DNA of 64,000 nucleotides from Isoetes taiwanensis (GCA_021234155.1 JAJEKV010000305.1:248001-312000); one strand, 5' to 3'; positions 36,896 through 50,214 are shown, counted from the stretch's first letter. Notes: generated from the sequence alone by a model not told the origin. Made by a program: numbers and translations.

Positions 36896-39800
36896 TTCGA
36901 TATGCTATATTAACATATTATTATTAATAAGCTACATAATCTGTACGGAATAAATATAAATGTTGTGCGCAATATGTGTGAATGTTGTACGAAATGTGTA
37001 CGGAAATTTAAAAAAAAAAACAAACAAACAAAAATGGCCTAGGGGTGTGCATGGATCCAAAAAAAAAAAATGGATAACACGAGGTTTATACTTAGAAAAT
37101 ATTGCAATGGAACTACATGGAAAATGGGTCATGGGGTATGAAATAATATTAATACAATAAAGAACATGGAATACAGTATGTTGTAGAATACAAGGAAGTG
37201 TAAATTATCCCTAGTCAAGCACACCTTCTTCTTTGATAGTTTGCCTTGCAGCCTCAAATACCTTAGAAATATACCATGGCCTCCCAGACCATTGAAATAT
37301 GTTTAGAGTCGAAGGCAACCTTCTAGCAAGCAATAAAACGAACAAATAAAAGAAAGCAATAACAATCATGTTACATTTGTATACGAAGCATTTATAGGAA
37401 AGGAAATTGGAAGAATGAGAAAATGATGCAAGCCGTAGTTCTATAAAACAAGGAAATGACCTGTGGTATTCTAGTATTTTAGTATTCTAACGGAAACTGC
37501 TACGAGTGTCTAGCATGACAATGGAAAGAATTAAGCTAAGTGAGGCATCCACTTTCTTTGTTGGTAAATGGAAAGAATTAAGCTAAGGGAGGCATCCAAC
37601 TCTATGTATATTCTGGCAATCATTTCGCTTAGAAAATATATGACTTTATAATAGGTACACAAACAATTTTTACTTCTATTATGTAGATTTATCATGACAT
37701 ACTAGAAACATGTGCCCGATGATGCCTGGCATTTGTCATATGGAATGGGTAGACATAATGGGGTATGTAGGTGGAATAAAAAATAGTAAATGTGCATGGA
37801 TGTAATGAAGTGCCAAGTGAGAAGGATTTGCAAATACTGAGCGGACAGAAATGTATAATGTGGAATCGAATGGGTAGACATAATGGAATGCATAGAGTTT
37901 ATGGTGCTTCTAATAATTTAAGGCTTTTGAAGATTGTGTGGTTAACACAATTGCTATTGGATGTTGTGTCTTTGTCTATGTGAAAGAGTGCAGTATAGTT
38001 TGTGGGGGTGTGTTTGTGTGTGGCTTCATAGTATCTACCTAGTGTGGTAGTAATGTTTATATTTCTGCATGGCCATTGGGTGTGCATGCATTTGAGAGTT
38101 CGTTTAGTATTGTTCATGCTTAAAACATTGTATTTGATATAAAAATAAAGGTTGGGAACTCAATCTTTGGAAGTTCCTTTTATCTTCGGAAGTTGTAGAC
38201 TTTCTTAATGTGACTTGATGACATGGTTGATACATATCATTGTCTTTCCATCCATAATCCTTTCAGCTCTTCAAAATTTATAATATGATGGATCCTTGAA
38301 CTCCTCCAAACCCTTAAATAAGTAGACATGAATTCGTAAAACCTAAACCAATGCCAACTAGTAGTGCTTGTGCCTTGGTTTAAAAATGATCCCATATAAC
38401 CATTCAATACAAAAATACAATTTTCAGGAGCTTACAAAATAAAGAATTATGGATATTTTGGAGGTCTAATGAGTGCATAAAAATTGAGAATTGCAATTAT
38501 TAATGTAAATGCTTTGTATCCCAAAAATGTCACATATAGTAAACATAAATGCCACAAAAATATTGCATGATCATTCAATATAGGAAGGCATAAGCAAGAA
38601 AAACACATTTGGGAGAATTGAAGGCATAAGAAAGATGTCCTCTTCTCAATGTCCACATTGTTACTATTGGTGTAGAATGCCAAACCATACCAGTCAATGG
38701 GATGTTGCTGCATATTATTGTAATTACTTGCTGAATTCCAAGCCGACATATTTTAGATCTCTTGGTAGTAGCATTAAAAGTACAACTTGTTTCAAATTGA
38801 CCATGATCTAGCTTTCAAGATTAGAATTGATTGAGTTCCTAATATTGTTGCATTGTCAAAAATTGTATCTTAAAATATGTTTCATTTGTTGCCCCTGAAA
38901 TGTATTTCATTTATTGCCTTTACATGCTGGTCTAGAAGACCACTTATCCTAATGTAATGGGAACTTTTAGATGGCGAGGCTAAAAGCAATGCCCCTAGAG
39001 TTCCCCCTAGGTTCCAGATTTCCTAAGGTGGGATTAAATCCTAACTACAAAGTGTGCATGCATGGCAAAAGTTTTGCCCAATGGATATGTGGTGAGTTGG
39101 TATAGGCCTAATAATGCCAAAATAAGCGTATGTTTGGTCATGGGTTCAAACCCTTTCAATGTCTTTTATCCTTAGAAGTTGGTAACTAAGGGTATATGAT
39201 GATGATCCCCTGACGTAGTAAAACTTAAAAAATATACGTGTTCTCTACTTTGGGGTAGAATCTAAAAGCCTATACATGTTCTCCTTGGTGCTACAAGGCA
39301 GTGGGATAAGCTATAGTTTGTACAAGATTAGTCTATTATAGACCACAAACAAGAACTAGCATTGAGTTTGGATAATCTGAATGTTTGAATATTGCTAATA
39401 TTAGTATTCATTTTATGCGGTGGTACACGATTAGTCTAGTATAGACCTTAAACAAGAACTACATTGAGTTTGGATCATCTGAATGTTTGAATATTGCTAA
39501 TATTAGTGTTCATTTTATGAATAAGAGCACAGTGATAGGTGATAAATCGTGGTGTTCTATAGCTTACTTGCCGGCCCTCTCATCCTTTTTAGGCTAACAT
39601 TTGTTCGATTGGCTGTAGGTAACTGGGTCTCCATCTTTTTGCTTTTGTTCATCTAGGATGATGTTACAACTTTAATCGTTATCATAATTCGCAAAATTCA
39701 AGTTATCTGAACTCTGTAATCTTATATGTCTTCCCAGCAGAGCAAGAATGAAACTTATTCTAGGATATGCTATCTTTTTATTTTTGTTCATCTAGGATGA

Positions 39801-40115
39801 TGTTATAACTTTAGTCGTTATCATAATTTGCAAAATTCAAGTTATTAATGAACCTTATTCTAGGAATTGCTATTTTAATGCATGTTGCAAGGCAGCATTT
39901 ACTCAGCTCCATTCATGGCTATACATTTAATAAGGCAAAGATGATAAGAGATATAGAGTGAAAGCTTGCTGGACCACCTTTTAAATGCAATGAAGCTTTT
40001 TGGCTACAAATGAGGTCTTCCTTTCTATAAACAAAGAATAAAGAATATAAATATTTTTTTATTTTGTACACTCTTATGAGGTCTTTCCTTAAACCAAAAA
40101 AGGTACAAGAATATA
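36896..40115. other. No recognised gene; duplications
   Basis: AT-rich DNA without recognisable proteins. Local duplications are present. A ~47-bp unit (GGAAAGAATTAAGCTAAG...) occurs twice at about 37524-37600. A ~105-bp unit with 'GAATGTTTGAATATTGCTAA' occurs twice at about 39325-39520. A ~65-bp unit with 'CATCTAGGATGATGTTA' occurs twice at about 39650-39850. Confidence 0.55.
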
Positions 40116-40928
40116 TGAGAATAGAATAGAATAGAATAGAATAGAATAAAATAGAGTTTTTATCGTCCATAGAGACCAATTGGTCTATGGGACCCAACAA
40201 GAGGCGCAGTAAGCGTATTACTGTTCGGGTTAAAAAACCCCCTCCCCACCCTAAAGGGTTGTTTGGGGCAAAAACTGTGGCAGGAATAGGCTCGCTGTCA
40301 AACTGTACAAATACAAAAACAAATACAAATATAGATAGAAATATGTACATGCATCAGGTAAGTGCCCGAGGGCCAAGTTGATCTCGACGATCCATAATCT
40401 CTTGAATGTATGAGCCCAACCTCCGTACCGAGCTCGTGCTCAGCATCTCATGCATGGGCTGGCCAGGATGGACCAGCTCAGCATAGCGTGTCCGAATGTC
40501 ATATATGCTGGGCAACTCTGAAGGGTGTGGCATTCGTCTTCCACAGCTCCAACCTGGCAACGTTGACAAAGCCTCTCCTGACGCAGCTCTCCAACCCATC
40601 TCCCTGTCTCAATCCAGAGATGGTGTGCACCTGTGCAGATAGAGGCAATGGATCTGCGCTTTTTCATGGGTAGATGAGTGCGCAGGTAGCATTGCGGGCC
40701 CCGCTTCAACCTGGGATTTATGTGGCGTTGATAATGTGCCGTCTTGACCTGTTCAAGGGTGCTGGCATCCCATAGCTTACTGAGGAAGCATGCGTCAAGG
40801 TACTGTCTCAGACTGTGACGATCTGCCTCCGTTTGCACTTGGACGCACCTGTGCTCTTGCACATTCCATCTGGCCAGCCACTGAGCTCTCTTTTCTCGCC
40901 AGCAGGCTTTTAGGCGTTGAGGCCCCAT
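40116..40928 (-). pseudogene. LINE 3' end with pentanucleotide tail
   Basis: On the minus strand the frame 40928-40440 encodes a LINE C-terminus: 'WDASTLEQVKTAHYQRHINP' and a Cys/His cluster 'RLCQRCQVGAVEDECHTLQS' followed by CPAYMTFGHA, matching the zinc-binding end of ORF2. A frame change near 40440-40460 leads into 'VRRLGSYIQEIMDRRD' (40599-40354). The 3' UTR runs to about 40160 and ends in repeated ATTCT units (plus strand GAATA, 40116-40155). Such simple-repeat tails are typical of some LINE clades. The RT is not attached. Confidence 0.85.
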
Positions 40929-40929
40929 T

Positions 40930-43100
40930 AGAACAAGTACACGTGTCTTTTACCTACCTAGCTGAGTAAAAATAGAGTTACTCTTATCAGGCTAATGTGT
41001 GCAATCCCAGAAGTTGGTGATTCCATGTCATAGAATAACCAACGGTCATGATTGTGCCATGACCCATAACAAGGGTAACTCTATTTTCACACCACCTAGC
41101 AAAGTAGACCATCTTGTTTATGTTCGCTGCATTGTTCTAGGTAATTTGTGAAATCTTTGATTTTTTTTTTTTTTAAGAATTCTATTGATATTGAGTGAAT
41201 ATTACATGACTATATAGCAAATAGACATTTTTTGTTGAAGGACGTCAGACTTTATTCAATCAAAGAGTCAAATACAAGTATAAATGCAGAGACAGGAATA
41301 AAATCTCAGCAAATAGACATTGTCCTGCACAAGTTTGAAGAGAGGGTAGCTACAGAGTCGGCCTTCAACCTTTTGCATGGTATTGAAGACCTTTTATCAT
41401 TACAGCTTGATGAAAGTTCCACAAACTACCTCTTTCAAGGTAGCCTCACAGTCATATGTATGCACGTGTACTTTCTTAAACACCTCTCCAAGGCATCCAT
41501 CAATTGTGTACATGGGGTGAAATCTTTGATATTATGAAAATTGTTTATTTGATGAAAAGAGACTATACATGTCTACTTGTTCATGTGTATGTGCACTTAT
41601 TGCTAAGTTAAAAATATTAAATTTTGTGGTAATGTCTATTACCTTACGCAATTTCTTTTGATATTGTTTCTATAGTAACAATATTTTGAACTTGTCGTTT
41701 GCATAATACATGGTTTATATGGACATAAACTTGTTTTGGTAGACGTCTCTTTGATTATAAGGATAAAGGATCATTTAATTATTAATTATTAACTTGTAAT
41801 CAAGTCCAGGCTTAAAAGAAAAGTGCGCCTATTTTCTTTTAGGCTTAAAAGAAAAGTGCGCCTATTTTCTTTTAGGGCTGTTTATTGGTCTTTATGCTCC
41901 TAAGTCTATTGAGGAATGGTAAGATGAAAGTCCTTATAGACTTGAATGTTTTTTTTAGCACGCCAGCCGAACCAAGCCTACAGCTTTCCTTGCAATTCTA
42001 GCCTATCCACGTAGCACCTCCACCTCACCAAAAACTGATGCGTCATGTGCCTACACCATTAGATCGTCTTTTTTTTTAAATCCAGGGCTACGAAAATTAG
42101 AAAAGAGCCTAAAAATTGACACAGAGATATGATGGTTGCGCGATCCCTCTACCGGTTACTATTCTCCTCCTCCCTTTCTCCCTGCTCATTGTTGGAAAGC
42201 AAGCATGCAGAAAGCAAAAGGTATTTGACAAAAGCCTTGCATTGCAAGTTTCTGAAAGCAGTGCCTCCAAGCTTTGAGAACTTTTTTGAAATCAGGGCCT
42301 CCAATCTTTGACATAAGTTCCAAAAACAGGGCATCCAAGCTTCGAGATTCTTTCTGAAAGCAGGGCGTTTGCAGAGATCGCCATGAACCGTGGCCTAAAG
42401 CAATCTCCCCGGAATGCAAACAGAGGGCGCGCTTGTTAAAGATAGATAGAACCGACTCATCCAAAAACATGCAAGATAGATAGAGCCGACTCACCCAAAA
42501 ACATGCCGGAAAAACCATTCTTAAAACTCAGTAATTCCAAAAACTAAAAATCACTCTAATTTATTGCCAGAAAGTTACATATTTATAATTCCAAAAACCA
42601 ACTGGTAATCATATATATAGAACCGACTCACCCAAAAACATGCTGGAAAAACCATTCTTAAAACTCAGTAATTCCAAAAACTAAAAATTGCTTTAATTTA
42701 TTGCCGGAAAGTTACATATTTATAATTCCAAAAACCAACTTGTAATCATATACATTTTTTATGTCATAGCAGCATCCCATCAAAGAGTATTTTAATAGAC
42801 ATGACCTTGACTTTAAGGAAAAACATTTTAATAAACATAACCTTGTCAAAGCATTTTGGCGTGCTTTTTTTTGCTAGTTTTTCTTTTTTTATCCTTGTTT
42901 TGAGCTCTATATATTTTGTTCCAGCAAAAAGATCGTGTGCATAAAAATCACTTATTATTAAACTTGTAACACCACCAAATTTCAAGGAAATCCGAAGTCT
43001 TCATACATAATATACATTGGATTACTTTCAGATATGTATGCTGCATTGAAGACTAGCATAAATTCATCATAAACTTCAAAGAAGAATAGCCTTCGATCAC
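40930..43100. other. Intergenic, with small tandem duplications
   Basis: No gene is recognised. A 33-bp unit (GGCTTAAAAGAAAAGTGCGC..., itself palindromic through AAAAGAAAA/TTTTCTTTT) is duplicated at 41808-41875. A 137-bp unit with 'CCGACTCACCCAAAAACATG' is duplicated at about 42486-42755, with a partial third copy at about 42445. Six or more poly-T/poly-A runs are present. Confidence 0.6.
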
Positions 43101-43103
43101 GAA

Positions 43104-45015
43104 TCAAGCTCGTGGCTTAACAAGAACCAAAGAATGGTTAGCAATATGCAGGCTAAACTGGCCACCCTTTTCTGAGACATCCACTTTGTTCAATCCAGGA
43201 GGAGGCAGGAGCTCAAAGGTGGAGACCAATCTGCCAACAACAAGAGAAAGGATTGGCAAAGCAAGAATAATCCCTGGACAGCTTCTTCTTCCAACCCCAA
43301 ATGGCAGAAACCTAAAATCATTTCCACTTGCTTCAATCTTTCCATCCATGAACCTGTCAGGATTGAACACTTCTGGGCTTTCCCAATTTGCAGGATTATT
43401 TGCCAGCCACCAAGCATTCACTAGTATTTTGCTCTCTGCTGGAATGTCATAGCCTGCTAGTTTTGCCTGATGCAGGTTCATGTGTGGTACCAGAAGTGGA
43501 ATTGCCATATGCAGCCTCAGGGTTTCTTTTATCACTGCACTTAGATACGGAAACTTGGGAATGTCTGGCTCTGTTATCAGATTTCCTTTGCCTAACCCTG
43601 CATCCAATTCTTCTCTCACCCTTTGTTGGATCTCTGGATTGTTAACCAGCTCTGCAATTGCCCATTCTATGGACCAAAGTGTAGTTTCTATAGCTGTAAT
43701 TTGAGAAACAAAAAGCAAATACATAAGTCAATTGATGTTAAAAGATTGAATACAAAATATAATATGTTAGTTGAACTAACAAGAATAAGTTAGTTTATCT
43801 GACAACTGTGAAGAAACATAAAAAACTGGGAAAGGACTATTCATATACCTACTACATTGATATTCTCCACAATATATAGAACATTATCTTCAGTAATCTC
43901 CCCTTTATCCTGAGCTTCCAAAATGTGTTCAATTGCACATTTCTCAGCAGCTGCATCAGAGCCCTTGGTACTCAAAATTTTCCTGCTCATAATTTACACA
44001 TATTCAGTAAACGAAAGAATTCTAAAAGTTCTGGCAGACAAGAACATCATGATTTCATACAAGGCCTACTTAATTTCTAACTGTTATACCATCATACTAA
44101 CAAAGCAAACTGCAAGTGCAGGAAATGATCTTACTTTCGTTCTTCCAAGAAGTAAGCCTTGAATAATTGTAGCCTCTTTTCTTTGACTTCACTGCAAAGT
44201 TTCAAATATCCTCTCAAAAAGGGCCTTAAAATGGGAATGAAATCTCCATAGTTGTAATCAAAGCTCTGGGCCAATCTACTTCTCTCGCCATTCAAAGCCC
44301 GGAGCTTCAAAAACAAAGGATCGTCTTCCCTCTCAAACCTTCGATCAAACATCATCCGGTACATAATATTATACATCATAAGCTGCAACCTTTTTCTGAT
44401 AACAACTCCGGTAGTTTTTGCCTCTTCTTTAGCCATCAAATCCTTAATAACACTGTTAATTTCAGACTCCCAAGCAAATCTAGATTGCTGGACTACCTTG
44501 TTTGTGAAAAATGGCACGGTCATGATCCTTCTCATCCTCCTCCAATGCTCGCCATAGACAGTGAACACCATATCTTGCCCTTTTCCGGTGAAAATATCAA
44601 AAACCACATTCCTTGTACGGGAACCAAATTCCACACCTTGAGTATGAAGCACTTCTTTGGCAAGCTCCGGCGAGGAAACAACCACCAGGTTTCTCTGCCC
44701 CATTTTGAGCATGAAAATGTCGCCATATTTCTTGGCCAAGTCCGCAAGATTCCGGTGGTTAAGATCATCCCCAACCTGGAGCCAGTTACCGAAGATGGGG
44801 ACGCTGGGAGGACCAGGAGGAAGCTTGAGGTTTCTGTTTTTTAATGCAGGGATGAGAAAACTGAGGGCCAGAACTACAAGCGCAGCTATGGCGACAGACT
44901 CTGCCCAGGGGATAGAATTGGGCGCTTGAAAATCCAAATTCGGTGCAGCTGATGCAAAATCCGCGGCACTGGCAAGGATTGCCATGATCGAGAGGCCAAT
45001 CCGGCAGGTGGGCAT
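43104..45015 (-). CDS. C4H: trans-Cinnamate 4-monooxygenase (CYP73)
   Basis: Three exons on the minus strand: 45015-44135, 43982-43849 (134 nt, the conserved C4H middle exon) and 43693-43104, with GT-AG introns of 152 and 155 nt. The product is 534 residues. The enzyme hydroxylates trans-cinnamate to p-coumarate in the phenylpropanoid pathway, anchored in the ER and fed by P450 reductase. Visible features are an N-terminal hydrophobic anchor (about 38-58), the proline hinge LPPGPP (65-70), I-helix [11 protein letters not shown] (339-349), K-helix E395-x-x-R398 in '[20 protein letters not shown]', FNPDRF (448-453) and heme loop [10 protein letters not shown] with Cys477. No frame break is present. 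The N-terminus is about 30 residues longer than the usual 505-residue C4H, as in class II CYP73 proteins. A second Met (residue 11) could also start it. I see no reason to doubt that it works. P450 partner genes are not in the window. Confidence 0.95.
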
Positions 45016-45188
45016 TGATCAGAAACAAGAATTAAGAATTTTTATTTGAGCAGATCATGCAAACATTTCCTCTTGAACAGGCAAATTCTGTGCCTCAAAG
45101 AGAACAGAGGGCGGGATTTATGGCGGGTCGACGGGCTGACGGATGACGTGCTCGTGGTGACGGGCTAGATCTGGAGCTAGAATGGTTG

Positions 45189-45196
45189 TTATAAAT
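45189..45196 (-). promoter_or_regulatory. Possible TATA box of CYP73
   Basis: On the minus strand ATTTATAA lies about 175 bp upstream of the first ATG. It is the best TATA candidate near the start. An ACCAAC core, as in AC elements of lignin-pathway promoters, lies on the plus strand at 45563-45568, but one such short match is weak evidence. Confidence 0.35.
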
Positions 45197-46078
45197 GAAC
45201 CATGTGATGCGTGTATGCTTTTGCTTCCAATATTTAGGCTTGCCTACGTCTTCTAAACATGTCCACACTTTTTTATGCCCATGGAGAGAGGCAAATTTCG
45301 TCAATTACAAGCCCAATTTTGCTCAAACCTTGAAAACCACATGCCCTCTCCCCCTTCCTTTTGTGAAAATTGCTTCTTCTTCTTCTTCTTCCTCTTGAAA
45401 GTTGATATCAGCTTTGCCCGACTTATTTCACAGGCAATCATTCGGTCACAAGCCATTCCGAGGGTTCGAGCATTGGCTCTCCCTAACCGGATCTCCAAAC
45501 CCTTACCCGTGTACTGGCCTGCCTCTGACCGAACGTTATTCCTACCATATTAAAAAGGGACAACCAACATTCTAATACACTTGCATATGGTCCTTCTAAG
45601 GTGGCAATTCCATTTTTGTGTAACTCCTATGTTATCAGATGAACACAAATATCGTACAAATGGTCGGTGTCATGTCAAATATTATAGAATTGAACGATTG
45701 GTAGCATAACATAGACGTATGGCATTTGGACAAATGGTCACCAGAGGTTTCACGAAATCAACTTGAGGTACCACATTCTAGACAAATGGCATTCTCATGA
45801 TGATCAAAGAAGCTTCAGGGGAAGCAACTCCAGGTAAGTTGCAGACAAAAGTTGTACTAATTGACATCCTTAACGAGATCTCCTATGGTATATGGGACCA
45901 ATTGTTTGCTTTGTGAACGTTTTTGAATATTCAATTAAAACAACCATTCTCACCTTGAATGCATGCCCACTTGAAGTTACAAGGACTCATAGAGAATCTT
46001 TACATGACTATAGTCTTGAGCTATTCAAAATCCTTTATGATTTGCGGTGAACTTTTTTGAACTTATATAATGACTAGT

Positions 46079-46125
46079 AATGGGTGCCCGGCATTGTCGA
46101 GCATAAATACGATTATATTTGGGGA
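46079..46125 (-). mobile_element. Helitron 3' terminus
   Basis: Read on the minus strand: GCTCGACAATGCCGGGC (a hairpin with G-U pairs), then ACCCATTACTAG, then T. Hairpin plus CTAG plus flanking T matches a Helitron 3' end. The element would extend toward higher coordinates. I could not find its TC start, so its length is unknown. Confidence 0.5.
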
Positions 46126-49070
46126 TGTGCGTAAAAACCTTGCTAAAATTTGATAATGTGTGCACGATCAACTTCCGTATATTTATAACTTCAGATTTTT
46201 AATTGTTTTTTACTGTATTCGTAGCTCGAAAGGTAGAAAGCTGACGCTGGCAACTCAGTTAGGGGAAGAAGTCGTATTCTGCTATTGTCGAAGGTCGAAT
46301 TGGGGATAAGAGTTCGCGTGCGGGCTGGACAGATGGTAGCCGGCCATGGGCTTGCCAATTCCAGCTGTTGCATGTGGCGGGTTGAGGACGAACCTGATAT
46401 GCTGGATTGGAAGTGCCTGGGTTGGGTCGGCAGCGCTTGCAAACATTATCAGGTGAGACGGCTTGCTCTTGTGCACTATCAAGCATAGTGGATCTGCCCA
46501 TTAATACAGCAGCACTGGTCTGTGAATTTTGTAGTCTTTTGCTCTTTCTCTTTTGAATCCAACTAGAGGGCGATTGTGGCATGGCCCAACTCATTCGAAC
46601 TTTTGGCAGACAACAATATGTAAGATTTATTGGGCAAACAACTGCTCTATTTGCAATATCCAGCTCTATTGGTAAAGAATCCCGTCCAACCCAAGGCCCT
46701 TGCTAGGCGATTTGAAGCCTTGGTTTTACGGGTTGCTTTGGGCTATTCACTCTGGAGCAGTTGATGCCCTTCAAAATTTCTCTGCCCAATTTTGGATTGG
46801 CAGAGCTGCATCCTGCCAATAGTCAGAAAGCCAATTCAATTCGACTTTCTGTTACAGATTGAATTTGAATTCTATTGCTATTTGCATATCTGACATGTGA
46901 CTGCTGCAATCCCATTTTCGATGAGTTTTCTGTTAATTTTGTGGATTGAGATGCTATGGGATGACTCAAATATTTTGTATTTTTTGTTGCTTCCAGATTT
47001 CAGGCTGGCTCTGTCGGTTCCTGGAGGATAACCAAGGTCTGTTAGAATTAATCACGGGCACCAAACCCACTGGGCATTAACTTATAACCCTGAAGTCGAA
47101 TAGCCAAAGCAGGGCAATAGTTTCTGTGCAGCAATATATTTACTGAAGCATTCAACAGCCTTACCTGAAGACATGTTTTGGAAGGGAGACTTAAATTCCT
47201 GTTTTGGGCATGACGTAAAAATACTATCTATCTATCATAAGCTCTGGAGGATATTTCCCCTTGGCATTAAAGCTGTCTGTAGGTGTCTCACAGAATCATA
47301 AAAGCGCTGCTTGCAAGGAGTAAGCAAAAGATTAGCCCACGTGTATTTTTGATTTAGACAATGGTTTGAGAGCAATTTGTCCTCCTATTTTATGGGGTCA
47401 ATTCGACCCCTGGTTGACTGCACACCTGGGGCCTGGATTACCCCAGGCAGCATATTCTGTGGAAGGTGCCGTCATTGGACGGCCAAAAAATGATAATACA
47501 AGCAAAAACGATAATAATAGCCCATAAATATGAGAGAAGGAAGATGATGTTAGATTGCATCACTTAGATAGAGTGTACTCTATGTTTTACAAAGTTTCAT
47601 GGAGTATGAGTTGAATGAGTGGAATCTTGGAGAATGAAATTCAATTTTCTATTGTCAAAAATACAATGTTCACAGAAGTGGAATGTTTTTGCTCATGGGC
47701 CATTCACTGGGATAGTTAAGGACTCAATACTCAAAGATTGGCATTGACATCCATGTATTTGAGTTTTTTACATTCCATCCTATGCCAAAATTTAAAAAAA
47801 AAGTCACCAAGGAAACTTTTCTCGCATCAATTTTACAAGATGAGTTCGCAAGGTTGCAAAATAGATTCCCATAGTTAAAACTTTTTGGCAAGCATTATAT
47901 GTTACCGGTAAGTTTGGATGAGAGTTGTGCATCCAACAGAGAAAGGTAGAAAATGTTTGCCATGGAAGCTCAAAAAAGAGGACCATACTACTTGTAGAGA
48001 TTACATAAAGAGATAAGAGCACATGTCTCACCTATGGTAGTGATGTCATTGCACCACCCCAAAGGCCAAGTATGGTGACTGGTGGCTTTGCTGAGAACAC
48101 CTTATGCAAGGAATGGCGTATAAATTCCAAAACAAAGTGTTTGTTCAATTGGTTTGTTGGCCCTATGTGCAGGAGGCGATCATTGTTTCTAGGCTTTCAG
48201 GGTGACTTTGTAGATGTTCACATTTGGATCTGAGGTTATTTAGATGGGATGATATTGCAAACATCTACCAATGTTAGTAGTCCATATTAGAGATGGTTTA
48301 TAGGCATAGGCTGACGTTTTTATGTCGTGATTACTCAGATACATTTGGTTTGTGCCTTTGTGATCTAGTTGGTTTTGTTGATGCTTTATAAAGGAGTTGT
48401 CTAAGAGTAAGTTTATTTGTGGTTTGTTCAACACAGTGAAATTTGTAGTCTAGTTGATTTTGTTGATAGTTTATAGAGGACTTGTGTCTAGTAATACGTT
48501 ATTTGTGGTTTGTTTAACATAGCGCCAGCTATTTGTAGATCTTTTTTAATCTTTTTTCTTTGGAATGAACAATGTATGTGTATACCCACTCTTTTGTGAA
48601 CATATACTAATTGTATATGAGTTACACAATAATAGCAAGGGTAACATCTTTTAGAGAACTCTACAGATACTATTCAAGTCACTTATTTGCAAAGGAGTGA
48701 AACACAGAAATTATGAGGAAGAATAATCTTGACCTCGTAGATTTCTCACCTCAAAAAATCAGACATACCTCCTTAAAAAAACCACATCCCCATAAAGCAA
48801 AAACCCCAACTCCTTAAAAAAACAATAATGGACGGAGCTTCTAGTGCAGGCCACATGCCTCAGAGGTAAAATTCCTCTCAGATTGCTGTTGTTTGGGTTC
48901 CTGCTATTGTGCTACATATTGCAATTTGGTTTTCGTGGACGATAAAATTCAATTCAATTCAGTTCAATTTTTTTTTTTGTCTGCAAGGACAGCTTTTGTA
49001 GCGTCTAATGTATTCGAATGCCTTGGGTTTGTGGATTGGTCTTAACTTTGGAATTTAAGAAAGCGATACA
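46126..49070. other. No recognised gene
   Basis: Short open frames exist (for example on both strands at 46.2-46.6 kb), but none shows family motifs and overlapping frames compete. About 47.5-49.0 kb is AT-rich. Part may belong to the minus-strand Helitron whose 3' end is at 46079. Confidence 0.45.
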
Positions 49071-49260
49071 ATGACGAGTGGAGGGGAGCCAATGATTTCG
49101 GCCGATAACGGGCCGGCGATGGCGGCCGCCCTAAGGAAAATGTGTTAGGCAGGGGCTTTTGGCCCTGCCGAAATCCTTGCAGACATCAAACAGGTTTACA
49201 GAGTGCTGGAAGAGCTTGAAGACTGTGGTTTGGGATGCACTTTGCCGCCCCTTTTTTTTC
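49071..49260 (+). pseudogene. Possible dead first exon of an unknown gene
   Basis: ATG at 49071 opens 'MTSGGEPMISADNGPAMAAA' and LRKMC. After a TAG at 49146 the same frame gives 'GPAEILADIKQVYRVLEELE' and DCGLGCTLPP up to a pyrimidine tract. GC content is locally high and residue usage is protein-like, unlike the flanks. A T-rich stretch with CTTTTACTTTGT-like runs follows. It may be a transposon-captured exon or a mutated first exon. I do not recognise the family. Confidence 0.3.
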
Positions 49261-49332
49261 CCTGTCTTCATCTTAAGGATCGTGAAGGGTATGTCCTTTT
49301 CAGCGAGCTTTCTTATTCTGTCCATAGTTCTT

Positions 49333-49530
49333 GTAGATCTGTCATTTGCTCTTACCTCTTTTGGAGATCTGTCGCCCCATTCTTGTTTTTCTTGTAGATC
49401 CATCTAGGGTTTTATTTTCCTGTAGATCCATTTGGGGCTTTACCACTTTTATTTGGCATCTTTCTTTCCCTTCCGTAGATCCATTTGGGGTTTTATTTTC
49501 TTTACAGATCCATTTACATTGAGCAGATCT
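49333..49530. repeat. GTAGATCCATTTGGGG tandem motif
   Basis: Four to five copies of TGTAGATCCATTTGGGGTTT followed by TATTTTC, with variants, lie at about 49333, 49393, 49421, 49475 and 49503. Spacing alternates between about 28 and 55 bp. It resembles a repeat-rich intron or leader. No function can be read from it. Confidence 0.65.
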
Positions 49531-50189
49531 GATTTTCGAAACCTCTACTCCTGCATCTTCTCACCTTTCCATTCGTTTTTTTTTTTCCCTTATTTGCCTT
49601 TGTTCTGGTTTTGTCACAGCTCTGCTCATCTTGTTTGTTGCCATTTGCTCCACTTGTTCAGGTTTTGCTCTCCATGCCTAATCATCTCTGTTCTATTTCA
49701 TTCACCTGGGTTTTTCTATCTTGTATAGTGTCACTTGTATTCTCTCTTTCCATCCCTTTTACTTTGTGCCGCTGGCTACTGTTCTTCACGTTCCTCCTAG
49801 CTGGTTGTCCTAATAACTTTCCAGTCCATATAGTTTGCTCCCTCTACATTGAAACGAGAACTGATATGTCAAGTTTGCATCTTTTGGATGGCTTCTTAAG
49901 ATTCTAGCTTCCCAAATAAGATGGGCAGTATTGCATGGGAACATCAATTGGACACCAATAATGGCCTTTGCAGCTATAGTATTTGTATATGCAAGAAGAA
50001 GGTTGCTGTCTTATCCATTTATGGAGAGCCTCATACATGAATATCTTTAGGAGGGCACTTCATTGCTTGTACGTGGACATCTCTAAATGGACAGACACCC
50101 TATAGTATTGTATCATGCATAAGAAGAGGCGAGTGAGAGGTCACTATAGGCCTTTTGATAGTCCTTTGTTTGAAGTCCATTCTTATTAA

Positions 50190-50214
50190 GATAGATAGAT
50201 AGATAGATAGATAG
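50190..50214. repeat. (GATA)n microsatellite
   Basis: Six consecutive AGAT/GATA units in otherwise ordinary DNA. Confidence 0.95.
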
